A stretch of DNA of 64,000 bases from Paenibacillus lignilyticus (GCF_017942085.1 NZ_JAGKSP010000005.1:186001-250000); one strand, 5' to 3'; positions 26,857-35,741 are shown, numbered from the stretch's first letter. Notes: generated from the letters alone by a model not told the origin. Program-made: numbers and translations.

Positions 26857-27732
26857 ATGATCGAGGATCGTTTAGGCGTCATAACCGATGAGGTTTCTCC
26901 ATCGGATCTATTAGAAGCGTTGAACTTTGCAGTATTGAATGGCTTGAAGCATGTTGAAATCCGTACGATCAATGGCCAAAATGTACTTTCGCTCAGCGAT
27001 CAGCAGCTTGCCATCATCCGTTCCGAAACGGAAAGACGAGGACTATTCGTATCCTGCATCGCTTCTCCGATATTCAAATGCGCGCTGGGAACGGGCAATC
27101 AGGTAGCAGAGGGAGACCGGTTTAATCAGGAGGAGCGTTCGGTTTCCGAGCATTTCTCGATGCTGGAACGGGCGATGGACATTGCCGATCAGCTGGGTAC
27201 GAATCGGATTCGTATATTCTCCTTCTGGCGTGAAACGGAGCCGGAGCAGCATGAAGACGAAATTATAAGGCATTTAACTCGCGCTGCCTTAATGGCTGCA
27301 AGCCGCAGCAAGCTGCTTTTGCTCGAAAACGAACCTTCCTGTAATGGCGGGTTTGCCGCGGAAGTCGCTAGACTCGTTAAAGCTGTCAAATCGCCTAATC
27401 TGCGCGTCTTATGGGATCCGGGAAATGAGCAATACGGCAACCGTGCCAGCTATCCCGATGGCTATTCCATCATTCGCAATCTATTGGCCCATGTACATCT
27501 GAAAGACGTACGGATGAACGAGAGCGGTAATCCCCAAGCGACTCCGATTGGGGCAGGCATCGTTCCGTATGAGGCCCATTTTCGAGCTTTACATCGAGAT
27601 GGCTATGCCGGGCTGTTCACATTGGAGACGCATTATATTCCGGAAGGCGGCACTGCAATGGAAGGGACGGCCCGGTCGCTCCAAGGATTGAAGGCTCTGC
27701 TTGCGAATCTGCGAGCGCAAACGGAGAAGTGA
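26857..27732 (+). CDS. Sugar phosphate isomerase/epimerase (TIM barrel)
   Basis: 291 residues, xylose isomerase-like TIM barrel; LLLENEPSC (Glu), LRVLWDPGNEQY (Asp), VHLKDVRM (His/Asp) and FTLETHY (Glu) are the likely metal ligands. It begins two bases after the previous stop. Third such barrel in the window after 2730 and 12479, each in a different operon. Confidence 0.84.
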   Translation: MIEDRLGVITDEVSPSDLLEALNFAVLNGLKHVEIRTINGQNVLSLSDQQLAIIRSETERRGLFVSCIASPIFKCALGTGNQVAEGDRFNQEERSVSEHFSMLERAMDIADQLGTNRIRIFSFWRETEPEQHEDEIIRHLTRAALMAASRSKLLLLENEPSCNGGFAAEVARLVKAVKSPNLRVLWDPGNEQYGNRASYPDGYSIIRNLLAHVHLKDVRMNESGNPQATPIGAGIVPYEAHFRALHRDGYAGLFTLETHYIPEGGTAMEGTARSLQGLKALLANLRAQTEK

Positions 27733-27785
27733 ACGAAGCGGAAGCTGGAATCAACCATCCTAATAGGGAAAAGGGGAATGTTAGC

Positions 27786-28886
27786 ATGGAACAATCGATC
27801 TTAAAAATCGGGATTATCGGGCAAGGCCGAAGTGGACGCGACATACACGGGCAATTACTCGCCAAGCTGCCTCACTGTTTCCAAATTGCAGCGGTCGCGG
27901 ATTCCTTGCCGGAACGGCAGCAGCTGGCACGACAAGAGTTCCAATGCAACGCTTATGCAACTTGGCAGGAGATGGTGGAGAATGAGCAGCTTGACCTTGT
28001 CGTCAATGCTTCGCCCAGCCATCAGCATGTGCCGATCTCCTTGGAGCTGTTGAACCGCGGATTTCATGTCCTGTGCGAGAAGCCGCTCGCCCGAACATCG
28101 GAAGAAGTAGATCAATTGATTGCAGCCTCGGAGCGTTCCGGCAAAATATTAGCTGTTTTCCAGCAATCACGCTACATGCCTGCCTATGTTCGCATTCGCG
28201 AGGTGATCGAAAGCGGTGTCTTGGGCCGCATCGTGCAAATCGATTTCACCAGCAACCGTTTTGCCCGCAGATGGGATTGGCAGACCTTGCAAAGCAACAA
28301 TGGCGGCAGCTTGTTGAATTTAGGCTCCCATACCGTGGATCAGGTGCTGCAGCTGTTCGGCACGGATGTGATCCCGGATATTACTTGCGTCATGGATCAA
28401 GCGAATACGTACGGGGACGCCGAGGATTATGTGAAGATTCTGCTTCGCGGACAAGGACGTCCGACCATCGATTTGGAAGTTTCCTCCTGCAGTGTTTTCC
28501 CAGGAGAGCCATTCGTCATACAGGGAACCAACGGCGGACTGCGCGGCAATAACGACCGATTGGAATGGAGCTATTTCAAACCGGAGGAAGCGCCTGTACA
28601 GCAATTAACGACGGAGCCGTTAGTGGACAAGAACGGCAAACCAAGCTACTGTCGCGAAACGCTCAACTGGTATAAGGAGGACTGGGAGCTCCGATTAGCG
28701 GAAGGTCAAAGCGAATTCGACTACATGACGGAGCAATTGTATCTCATGCTGTATAGAACACTTGTGCAAGGCGAGGAGTTAGCGATTACGCCGCAGCAAG
28801 TCAGACAGCAGCTTGTTGTCATGGAAGAGTGCCGCCGCCAAAATCCTCACATCTACCGACCGGCGCAAGAAAGCATCAGAGGGTAA
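27786..28886 (+). CDS. Gfo/Idh/MocA family oxidoreductase
   Basis: 366 residues. Rossmann motif IGIIGQGRSGRDIHG, EKP motif FHVLCEKPLART and family pattern NNGGSLLNLGSHTVDQVLQLFG. ATG 27786 has AAAAGGGG; GTG 27729 in the same frame overlaps the previous stop but would add a non-conserved leader. Second oxidoreductase of this family in the operon, implying two redox steps or a hydride-in/hydride-out sequence. Confidence 0.86.
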   Translation: MEQSILKIGIIGQGRSGRDIHGQLLAKLPHCFQIAAVADSLPERQQLARQEFQCNAYATWQEMVENEQLDLVVNASPSHQHVPISLELLNRGFHVLCEKPLARTSEEVDQLIAASERSGKILAVFQQSRYMPAYVRIREVIESGVLGRIVQIDFTSNRFARRWDWQTLQSNNGGSLLNLGSHTVDQVLQLFGTDVIPDITCVMDQANTYGDAEDYVKILLRGQGRPTIDLEVSSCSVFPGEPFVIQGTNGGLRGNNDRLEWSYFKPEEAPVQQLTTEPLVDKNGKPSYCRETLNWYKEDWELRLAEGQSEFDYMTEQLYLMLYRTLVQGEELAITPQQVRQQLVVMEECRRQNPHIYRPAQESIRG

Positions 28887-28890
28887 TCCG

Positions 28891-29922
28891 ATGGCGATGG
28901 CGCACATTCAATCGATTGCGGAACTCGAAGCCAAATTAGCTGAACCGTCCGAGCAGCTGATCGCCGAAATGGCGTCACTGGAAGGGGACGTCCTCGTGTT
29001 AGGCGTTGGCGGGAAAATGGGTCCGAGCCTCGCAAAACTAGCAGTAAACGCGCTGCGCCGAGCAGGCGCCCGCAATCGTGTAATCGGCGTTTCGAGATTC
29101 TCCAATGAGGAGACGCGCAAAGACCTGGAGGCTGCAGGCGTTGAAACGATTTCGTGCAACCTTCTCGATGATCAGCAGCTGCACCAGCTTCCCGATGCAC
29201 GCAACATCATCTATATGGCGGGTAATAAATTCGGAACGACAGGCAACGAGGATTTCACTTGGGCGATGAACGCTTATTTGCCGGGCAGGGTAGCAGAGAA
29301 ATATCGGAATTCACGAATCGTGGTATTCTCGTCCGGGAATGTCTATCCATTCTCGCCGCCGGGACTTGGAGGCGTAAGCGAATCATGCGGACCGGAGCCT
29401 AAAGGGGAGTACGCGCAGTCTTGTTTGGGACGTGAACGTATATTTGAATACTTCTCCAAGCAATACAGTATGCCGATGGTTATTTTCCGATTGAATTATG
29501 CGATTGATCTGCGCTACGGGGTTCTTCTTGAGATTGCGAAGTCGGTTATGAATGAACGGCCGATTCGGCTTGAGATGGGGCATGCCAACGTCATCTGGCA
29601 AGGGGATGCCAATGAGATGGCGCTGCGATGCTTATCCCATTGCGAGTCGCCGCCGCGTACGATTAACATTACCGGCCCTGAGACGATGTCCGTACGTTGG
29701 GCAGCGGCAGAGATGGGCAAACGCTTTGGGAAAGAGCCGGTAGTCGAAGGTACGGAGTCGGACACGGCTCTGCTAAGTAATGCCGCTCAATCCTTTCAAT
29801 TGTTCGGGTATCCGCGTGTCTCTCTGCTGCAGATGGTCGATTGGGTTGCGGAATGGGTTCGAGCCGGCGGCCACACGCTGAACAAACCGACCCATTTTCA
29901 AGAGCGAAAGGGGAAGTTCTGA
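28891..29922 (+). CDS. NAD-dependent epimerase/dehydratase family protein
   Basis: 343 residues, extended SDR fold. Nucleotide motif VLVLGVGGKMGPSLAKLA (residues 34-51), FSSGNVYP for the Ser region, and the Tyr at about 174 in GEYAQSCLGRE. The catalytic Lys expected four residues after Tyr is Cys, so chemistry may differ from standard epimerases. Start ATG four bases after the previous stop with a modest AGAGGG site. Ends in a TGATG junction with the next gene. Confidence 0.78.
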   Translation: MAMAHIQSIAELEAKLAEPSEQLIAEMASLEGDVLVLGVGGKMGPSLAKLAVNALRRAGARNRVIGVSRFSNEETRKDLEAAGVETISCNLLDDQQLHQLPDARNIIYMAGNKFGTTGNEDFTWAMNAYLPGRVAEKYRNSRIVVFSSGNVYPFSPPGLGGVSESCGPEPKGEYAQSCLGRERIFEYFSKQYSMPMVIFRLNYAIDLRYGVLLEIAKSVMNERPIRLEMGHANVIWQGDANEMALRCLSHCESPPRTINITGPETMSVRWAAAEMGKRFGKEPVVEGTESDTALLSNAAQSFQLFGYPRVSLLQMVDWVAEWVRAGGHTLNKPTHFQERKGKF

Positions 29923-30989
29923 TGCGAGGCAAACAGCTGACACCGGAACAGCTTGGCGCCCTTCATGATGGTTTGGTTATTCCCGCTCACCCCCTGGCAT
30001 TGGATCATCAGCGCAAGCTTGATCCGCGATATCAACGAGCGCTGACGCGATACTACATCGACTCTGGGGCAGGAGGGATTGCCGTTGGCGTCCATTCCAC
30101 GCAATTCGAGATTCGTGATGCAGCCATCGGCTTGTACGAGCCGGTGCTGCGGCTTGCGTCCGAGGAAGTTGAGCGAGCGAAGCTGAATCGACCCTTTATT
30201 AAGGTGGCAGGCCTATGCGGTCCTACCGATCAAGCATTGAACGAAGCGAGAATTGCCATTGACCTCGGTTATGATGCCGGTTTGCTCAGCATGGGCGGCC
30301 TTGGAAGCTATTCGGAAAGTAAGCTCTTGAAACGGACGGAGCAAGTGGCAGAGCTGCTGCCGGTGATCGGGTTTTATTTGCAGCCCTCGGTAGGCGGGCG
30401 AGTGCTCAGTTATGCGTTCTGGCAGGCATTCGCGGAAATTCCGAACGTCGTTGCGATCAAGATCGCCCCGTTCAATCGCTATCAAACCATCGATGTTGTC
30501 CGGGCGGTATGCAGTTCAAGCAGACGTGATCAAATTGCTCTTTATACCGGAAATGACGATAATATCATTGGCGATCTGCTTACTGCGTATCGGTATATTA
30601 TCGACGGAGCTCCGGTGGAGAAAAGGATTGTTGGCGGTTTGCTGGGGCATTGGGCGGTTTGGACGAGAAGAGCGGTGGAGCTTCTCGGAGAAGTGAAGCG
30701 AGTGCGGGGCGAAGCGGCATTGACGTCCGAGTGGCTGACGCGGAACGCCGAAGTGACGGATATGAACGCGGCGCTGTTCGATGCCGCCAATCAGTACGCT
30801 GGATGTATCGCCGGCATACATGAGGTGCTGCGCCGACAAGGTTTGATGCAGGGAATCTGGTGCTTGAATCCCCATGAGACCTTATCCGACGGGCAAGCGG
30901 ATGAGCTTACGCGAGTTAGCCGTGATTACCCGCAGCGAGTAGACGATGAATTTGTTGCCGAGCATCTCGCGAAGTGGCTGGAAGATTGA
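29922..30989 (+). CDS. Dihydrodipicolinate synthase family aldolase-like protein
   Basis: 355 residues, class I TIM-barrel lyase. The Schiff-base lysine is expected in NVVAIKIAPFNRYQT, and LYTGNDDNIIGDLL follows as in DHDPS relatives. Start overlaps the previous stop (TGATG) behind AAAGGGG. Last gene of the operon, followed by a palindromic terminator. It probably performs the carbon-carbon cleavage or dehydration that ends the pathway; the substrate is unknown. Confidence 0.82.
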   Translation: MRGKQLTPEQLGALHDGLVIPAHPLALDHQRKLDPRYQRALTRYYIDSGAGGIAVGVHSTQFEIRDAAIGLYEPVLRLASEEVERAKLNRPFIKVAGLCGPTDQALNEARIAIDLGYDAGLLSMGGLGSYSESKLLKRTEQVAELLPVIGFYLQPSVGGRVLSYAFWQAFAEIPNVVAIKIAPFNRYQTIDVVRAVCSSSRRDQIALYTGNDDNIIGDLLTAYRYIIDGAPVEKRIVGGLLGHWAVWTRRAVELLGEVKRVRGEAALTSEWLTRNAEVTDMNAALFDAANQYAGCIAGIHEVLRRQGLMQGIWCLNPHETLSDGQADELTRVSRDYPQRVDDEFVAEHLAKWLED

Positions 30990-31012
30990 AGATTCGTTCA
31001 ATAGCATTAGGC

Positions 31013-31044
31013 AAATGGCAGCGCAGAATTCTGCGCTGCCATTT
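31013..31044. terminator. 32-bp perfect palindrome between convergent genes
   Basis: AAATGGCAGCGCAGAA is followed directly by its exact reverse complement ending in ATTT. It lies between the DHDPS-like gene (+) and the LacI gene (-) and can terminate both. Confidence 0.8.
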
Positions 31045-31058
31045 CATCATTAACTACA

Positions 31059-32129
31059 TTAAATATTGCGAGCTGTGCTGTCCCTGATAATAAGCTCAGG
31101 CTTCTTAGGCGGCTCAAGCTTAATGGGGATGCCTTCGATCCGCTGGAGCAGCATATCGACGATCTTGCCGCTGGCATGTGTAATGTCAAAGCTGACGCTC
31201 GTTAAGTTCGGCCTCAGACTCCGGTAGAGATCGGATGGACCAAAGCCAATTACAGAGATGTCCTGCGGCACACGATAGCCATAGTCGTAGAAATAATTGA
31301 GCGCCGCAACCGTCGTAACCTCATTTGAAATCATCAGCGCTGTAGGCTTCTGGGTTTGGAGGAGCTGATGAATCCTATTGTAGCTCTCTTCCATTTGCCC
31401 GGGAACACGCACAATATAGTCATCCTTGAATGGAATTCCATACTCGCCATAAGCTTTCTTAACGCCATTAATTCTCTCGTGGTTAAAGGAAATGACATTG
31501 CCTTTAATGCTGCCCACAATAAAGCGAATGTCGGTATGATTCAGATCCAACAAATATTTAGCCGCCATATAGCCGGCTTCGAGATCATCGGATGTTATGT
31601 AGTAAATATCCTCCGGATTGTTGGAGTATTTCATGTTAAATACATAAGGAATACCTGCTTCTTCAAGCATGGATGCCAGGGATTCATTATTAGAAGGGCT
31701 TAATATGATAAAGCCGTCCGCAACCTGATTTTTAATGACGTTAAAGAATGATTCTGAATCCGGATCGCTGGATGTAAGAATGAGGATATTGTAGCCTTCG
31801 CTGTGCGCCTTCTCGGTCAACGCTTTGAATATGGCTTGGAAGCCGGCGTTGAAGATCAACTCGCTAATATGCTGCGCACTGACGACAAGACCGAGTATAC
31901 CGCTCTTTCCGGATTTGAACATGCGCGCGGTTTTGCTGGGGATATAACCCAAACTCTTGACAGCATCAAGAACCCGCTGCCTGGTGATCGGCTTAACGAG
32001 GCTCGAACCGTTCATAACTCTGGATACGGTGGAGGGCGTCACTTTTGCTTTCTCGGCGACGTCGTGTATGGTTGGCTTCTTGATTTTACGTTCCTCCCAG
32101 CTGGTTCCATCAAATGTTATCGATGCCAT
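31059..32129 (-). CDS. LacI family transcriptional regulator
   Basis: About 356 residues from ATG 32129. N-terminal helix-turn-helix KKPTIHDVAEKAKVTPSTVSRVMNGSS, then a periplasmic-binding-like effector domain, usual LacI length. Start uncertain: no ribosome site precedes the ATG at 32129, while GGGAGG sits 8 bases before an ATC codon at 32082-32084 that would give the canonical IKKPTIHDV N-terminus (341 residues). It probably binds the AACGTT-centred operators at 32306 and 32406 and controls the rpiB-led operon that diverges from it. Confidence 0.88.
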   Translation of the reverse strand: MASITFDGTSWEERKIKKPTIHDVAEKAKVTPSTVSRVMNGSSLVKPITRQRVLDAVKSLGYIPSKTARMFKSGKSGILGLVVSAQHISELIFNAGFQAIFKALTEKAHSEGYNILILTSSDPDSESFFNVIKNQVADGFIILSPSNNESLASMLEEAGIPYVFNMKYSNNPEDIYYITSDDLEAGYMAAKYLLDLNHTDIRFIVGSIKGNVISFNHERINGVKKAYGEYGIPFKDDYIVRVPGQMEESYNRIHQLLQTQKPTALMISNEVTTVAALNYFYDYGYRVPQDISVIGFGPSDLYRSLRPNLTSVSFDITHASGKIVDMLLQRIEGIPIKLEPPKKPELIIRDSTARNI

Positions 32130-32196
32130 TCTATATGGATTGTAAGGGGTAATGAATAAAAATGCCAGTTGAAAGTGAAGAGTCAAACTTCCGGTA

Positions 32197-32226
32197 TTGA
32201 CAGTGCTCTGCATTCTAGGATAATAT
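32197..32226 (+). promoter_or_regulatory. Sigma-A-type promoter reading toward the RpiB gene
   Basis: TTGACA, 18 bases, TAATAT. About 240 bases upstream of the RpiB start; both LacI-type operators lie downstream, where bound repressor could block elongation. Confidence 0.5.
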
Positions 32227-32305
32227 TGGCTCGAAAAGGCTTACAATCCCTTCGGTATCGCATGGACGGCATGCGAAGGCAGCGTGAGTTTTTTATTTCA
32301 AGCAA

Positions 32306-32323
32306 ATTGGCAACGTTGCCAAT
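32306..32323. promoter_or_regulatory. LacI-type operator, perfect 18-bp palindrome
   Basis: ATTGGCAACGTTGCCAAT, centred on AACGTT as in many LacI/GalR family operators. In the region between the divergent LacI and RpiB genes. Confidence 0.75.
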
Positions 32324-32405
32324 AATGAGGTCGAAAGTCACGGAATCGCTATGCTGAATCCTTTTTCATAGGCTTTCAGTACTGCTATCTCCATGCTTCA
32401 GAATT

Positions 32406-32421
32406 ATGGCAACGTTAACAT
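32406..32421. promoter_or_regulatory. Second LacI-type operator, imperfect
   Basis: ATGGCAACGTTAACAT: same core TGGCAACGTT with a degenerate right half. Centre 99 bp from the perfect site, 43 bases before the RpiB start. Confidence 0.6.
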
Positions 32422-32463
32422 TGAACCGAATCACTCCACAAATGAAAACAGGAGGCGAGCAAA

Positions 32464-32928
32464 ATGAAAATTTCATTAGGTTGCGATCATGCCGGTTTCC
32501 ATCTGAAGTCCGCTGTCGCCGCGCATCTGGCAGCCATCGGCTGTGAAGTCATCGACCATGGCTGCTACAGCGCTGATGCCGTTGATTTCCCCGATATTGC
32601 CCGATTGGTCTGTCACTCCGTACTTAAAGGTGAAGCTGAACGTGGAATCATGGTGTGTGGTACAGGCGTAGGTGCCAGTATCGCTGCGAATAAGATTCCG
32701 GGCATTCGTGCTGCCGTATGTCATGACTATCATTCCGCACACCAAAGCGTCGAACATGATGATGTTAATGTAATGTGTGTTGGCGCCAAGATTGTAGGGG
32801 AATGGCTGGTCAAAGACTTGATCTCCTCCTACGTCTCGGCAACATTCAGCACGGAAGAGCAGTTCCGCAGAAGAGTCGAGAAATTAGCCATTCTGGAACG
32901 CGAAGCCGCGATTAAACTACGTGAATAA
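32464..32928 (+). CDS. RpiB/LacA/LacB family sugar-phosphate isomerase
   Basis: 154 residues, the usual size. N-terminus MKISLGCDHAGFHLK, catalytic Cys in GIMVCGTGVGASIAANK, and EHDDVNVMCVGAKI for the phosphate and ring-opening His region. The family interconverts ribose-5-phosphate/ribulose-5-phosphate, galactose-6-phosphate/tagatose-6-phosphate or allose-6-phosphate. First gene after the LacI operators; context with a nucleoside hydrolase favours a pentose or ribose-like substrate. Confidence 0.88.
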   Translation: MKISLGCDHAGFHLKSAVAAHLAAIGCEVIDHGCYSADAVDFPDIARLVCHSVLKGEAERGIMVCGTGVGASIAANKIPGIRAAVCHDYHSAHQSVEHDDVNVMCVGAKIVGEWLVKDLISSYVSATFSTEEQFRRRVEKLAILEREAAIKLRE

Positions 32929-32946
32929 AGAACGGGAGGTCTGTTC

Positions 32947-33510
32947 ATGCAAAGCGTACTGAAAATATCCCCGCCGTCAGCACCGGCTTTGAAGTCACCC
33001 TACATTCAGATCACGAATCCCAAACTGCAGCAAGATGCAGGGAAACTCTCATCCCAGGAACAAGCCTACCGGATTGAGCTGGAAGAGCTCTACCATTTCA
33101 TCTATCAATCCATAACGAGTGCACTCCAAGAAGCGAAGCAGCAAACTGATTTTAACTACTGGTACAGCAAGGATCGGAATCAACGGAAAGTAGAAGAGGC
33201 TCTGTCTTACATCGATGAGCATTTTCACGAAGATTTCGGGTTAGAGCAGGTTACGGATATTATGCATTGTTCTTCGACTTACTTGAACCGGCTGCTGAAG
33301 CAGCACACGGGGAGTACCTTCTACAATCTGCTGACTCAGAAGAGAATCGAGCATTCCAAGCAGCTTCTGGCACTGGATCTTCAGACGGTATGTGAAATCA
33401 GCAGCATGGTCGGCTACACCAATGTACACAGCTTCATTCGCGCCTTCAAACGCAGCGTTGGCATAACGCCCGGGCAATTCCGTGAAAGCAGACTTGCACA
33501 ATCAGGTTGA
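32947..33510 (+). CDS. Short AraC family regulator
   Basis: 187 residues, only about two thirds of the usual AraC length: the C-terminal double helix-turn-helix is complete (FGLEQVTDIMHCSSTYLNRLLKQHTGSTFYN, then QTVCEISSMVGYTNVHSFIRAFKRSVGITPGQF), but in place of a cupin sensor there is a helical N-terminus of about 75 residues. It follows rpiB by 18 bases. Its 3' end overlaps the convergent nucleoside hydrolase by 9 bases. Effector not predictable. Confidence 0.82.
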   Translation: MQSVLKISPPSAPALKSPYIQITNPKLQQDAGKLSSQEQAYRIELEELYHFIYQSITSALQEAKQQTDFNYWYSKDRNQRKVEEALSYIDEHFHEDFGLEQVTDIMHCSSTYLNRLLKQHTGSTFYNLLTQKRIEHSKQLLALDLQTVCEISSMVGYTNVHSFIRAFKRSVGITPGQFRESRLAQSG

Positions 33511-34446
33511 ATGGTTTCCCAATTTGTTGAACATATCGATATAGACGAGGCTTCGGTCAATGTCGATCGCTTCTTTGTAGAAGTGCCTGGAATCATCGGT
33601 GGAATACGTGAAATTCGGATTAAGGATCGGCGTTCTTCGCACGACGGATGGCACCCATTCTTCATTCAGCAGCCACGCTATGGCAGAAACATCCCATAGC
33701 ACTTTCGACCATCCGGGGCGATTGAGGCCGAAACGTTCAAACCGTCCGTGGAACAAATCGCTGAAATAAGTACCCAGTTTGTTTCGGTCTCGCAAGCAAG
33801 CATCAATCTCGTAGGTGGAGGTCAACAGATGGGATGCGACGCTGTGACATGGCAGTACGACGAGCGGTACGCCGCTGTCGTAGATAATGCCGGAAGCGTG
33901 ATAGTCTTGCGACACGTTGAAAATATCTTGCGTAGGCCACCAATAAGAGTTTGGCCCAAGCCAGACTACGACGATTTTCCGGATGATTTCGGGGCATTTG
34001 ACGATAGCCGATGCTACGTTCGTAATGGCACCGATAGCGACAACATAGAGCGGGTCATCGGGGTCAGCCGCAAGTGCCGTCTCAATGATCGTATCAACCG
34101 CCTCGCTTGGAACCGGCTCTTCACGGCTAGTCATGAAATGCGCAGAGCCTCTGTAAACAGGAGGAGGGGACTGCAGGTCCATCAGCTTGTAGATGTTGAA
34201 GATTTCCTTGTAGCTTTTCTCCATTCCTTCAGCCGGACTCGTTGAATTCCAATTGAAGAACGGAGCCGCAGTAACCGCCAGCAAATCGATCTTATCCGGT
34301 GACAGCAGCGTATAGGCGAGTGCAAATTGATCGTCCACTTCATTGAACGCATCGGTATCCAGAATCATTTTCACTTTGCCTGTCGGATGGTTCAGCCGCT
34401 GCAGCATCGCAGCGTGATCGAGCTGATAGTTAGCCCAACTGTTCAT
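33502..34446 (-). CDS. Nucleoside hydrolase-like protein
   Basis: 314 residues. Inosine-uridine hydrolase fold: the calcium-binding N-terminal motif appears as KMILDTDAFNEVDDQFAL, a variant with two extra residues compared with DTDPGxDD; NVASAIVKCPEI and the late DVSAIAWLL metal Asp segment are also present. Start ATG 34446 behind AAAGAGGTG. It would cleave N-ribosides to ribose and base. Divergent from two ADP-ribosylglycohydrolase genes, so all may handle ribosylated compounds. Confidence 0.85.
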   Translation of the reverse strand: MNSWANYQLDHAAMLQRLNHPTGKVKMILDTDAFNEVDDQFALAYTLLSPDKIDLLAVTAAPFFNWNSTSPAEGMEKSYKEIFNIYKLMDLQSPPPVYRGSAHFMTSREEPVPSEAVDTIIETALAADPDDPLYVVAIGAITNVASAIVKCPEIIRKIVVVWLGPNSYWWPTQDIFNVSQDYHASGIIYDSGVPLVVLPCHSVASHLLTSTYEIDACLRDRNKLGTYFSDLFHGRFERFGLNRPGWSKVLWDVSAIAWLLNEEWVPSVVRRTPILNPNFTYSTDDSRHFYKEAIDIDRSLVYIDMFNKLGNHST

Positions 34447-34496
34447 ATGACGCACCTCTTTCATTCCAAGTTCGATAGTTTGTAAGCTACGAATTC

Positions 34497-34524
34497 AGTA
34501 TAGGGGAGTGATGCGGATTTCGAA
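34497..34524 (-). promoter_or_regulatory. Possible sigma-A promoter of the nucleoside hydrolase gene
   Basis: On the minus strand TTCGAA, 16 bases, TATACT; about 50 bases upstream of the start codon. Confidence 0.35.
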
Positions 34525-34609
34525 ATGTTCAACTATCAAAGGCGCGAACGTTAGATTTCTGTACATCTGTTAGCTGCATGACACATTAAATTCGAGGAGA
34601 GAACAAGCC

Positions 34610-35677
34610 ATGAGTGAGCCAGTTTCATTATTCGATAAATTTTACGGATGCATCGCCGGCGTTCATATCGGTTCTGCAATGGGAGCACCGGTAGAAGGCT
34701 GGGATTACGATAGAATCGATGCCCAGTACGGGATTCTTGAAGAGCTGCTGCCTTATGAGCATTTTCATAACGGCTGGGTCCGCGAAGCAGGGACGACTGA
34801 GGATGGCGTGGAGCGCCAGAAGCTGATGATCTCCGCGATTATGGAGAAGCAGGACCGTGTCACGGCCGAGGATGTCCGCAATATGTGGATTTCCGGAATC
34901 AAACCGGAATCGGCGGGCATGATTTCCGAGCCTTTCGAAGCTGTATTGCTCGCGATGGCCAAGAGCGGTATTCCAGCCCGGGACATCGGCAAATATTGCG
35001 ATTACGCAGGGTTAAACAGCTTCTCCCGATCTTGCCACCCAATCGGACTGATCAATGCCGGCGATATTCCCAATGCCATCCATGATGTGAATGAAGTCGG
35101 CCAACTCTATCAAACCACGAACGGTCGCGGCTTGAAATGGGCAACGGTTACTGCGGTAGCGATCGCATCCGGGACCAAAGCGGGGGCTACCGTTGACAGC
35201 GTGCTCGGCGCAATCTTCGATCATTGCGATCCCGATGTCGTTGTAAGAGAGCTTGAACGGGAGCTGAAACGGACCGCGAAAATCAAGGACTACCGTGAAT
35301 TTAGGCATACACTCTATGAATCTTATAACATTCGAGGCATTCCATATGAAGTCAGCTACGCGAATGAAGTGGTGACGAAAGCGGTTTGTATTTTCAAATG
35401 GGCCAAAGGAAATGTCAAAGAAGCAATGGTTGCGGCCGTCAATATGGGACGCGATACGGACTGTGTTACGGCGGTTGCAGCCGGTATATCCGGGGCGCTT
35501 ACCGGAACGACTACGATTCCTGAGTCTTGGATCAAACAAACGGACTATGCGACAACCTTGCATGTCGTTACCAATTCCCAGCGCACGATCAAAGAACATG
35601 CCGAAGGCTTGTACCAAGCGTATCGTTCCCGATTGCATAGGCTGAAGGCATATTCGGAGCTGATGGGTGCGTTGTAA
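34610..35677 (+). CDS. ADP-ribosylglycohydrolase family protein
   Basis: 355 residues. Family motifs: KFYGCIAGVHIGSAMGAPVEG at the N-terminus, the first acidic metal motif TTED (residues 62-65, equivalent to TDD), and the C-terminal NMGRDTDCVTAVAAGISGA with Asp282 and Asp284. These residues bind the two Mg ions in DraG/ARH enzymes, so this copy should be active. It would hydrolyse an N- or O-glycosidic bond to ribose in ADP-ribosylated or related substrates. Followed 64 bases later by a paralogue. Confidence 0.87.
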   Translation: MSEPVSLFDKFYGCIAGVHIGSAMGAPVEGWDYDRIDAQYGILEELLPYEHFHNGWVREAGTTEDGVERQKLMISAIMEKQDRVTAEDVRNMWISGIKPESAGMISEPFEAVLLAMAKSGIPARDIGKYCDYAGLNSFSRSCHPIGLINAGDIPNAIHDVNEVGQLYQTTNGRGLKWATVTAVAIASGTKAGATVDSVLGAIFDHCDPDVVVRELERELKRTAKIKDYREFRHTLYESYNIRGIPYEVSYANEVVTKAVCIFKWAKGNVKEAMVAAVNMGRDTDCVTAVAAGISGALTGTTTIPESWIKQTDYATTLHVVTNSQRTIKEHAEGLYQAYRSRLHRLKAYSELMGAL

Positions 35678-35741
35678 GTAGTCGTAATCATATAGAGGCT
35701 GGTTCAGATGAGTTCAGATAAACGTAGAGGAGTGTCGGGCG

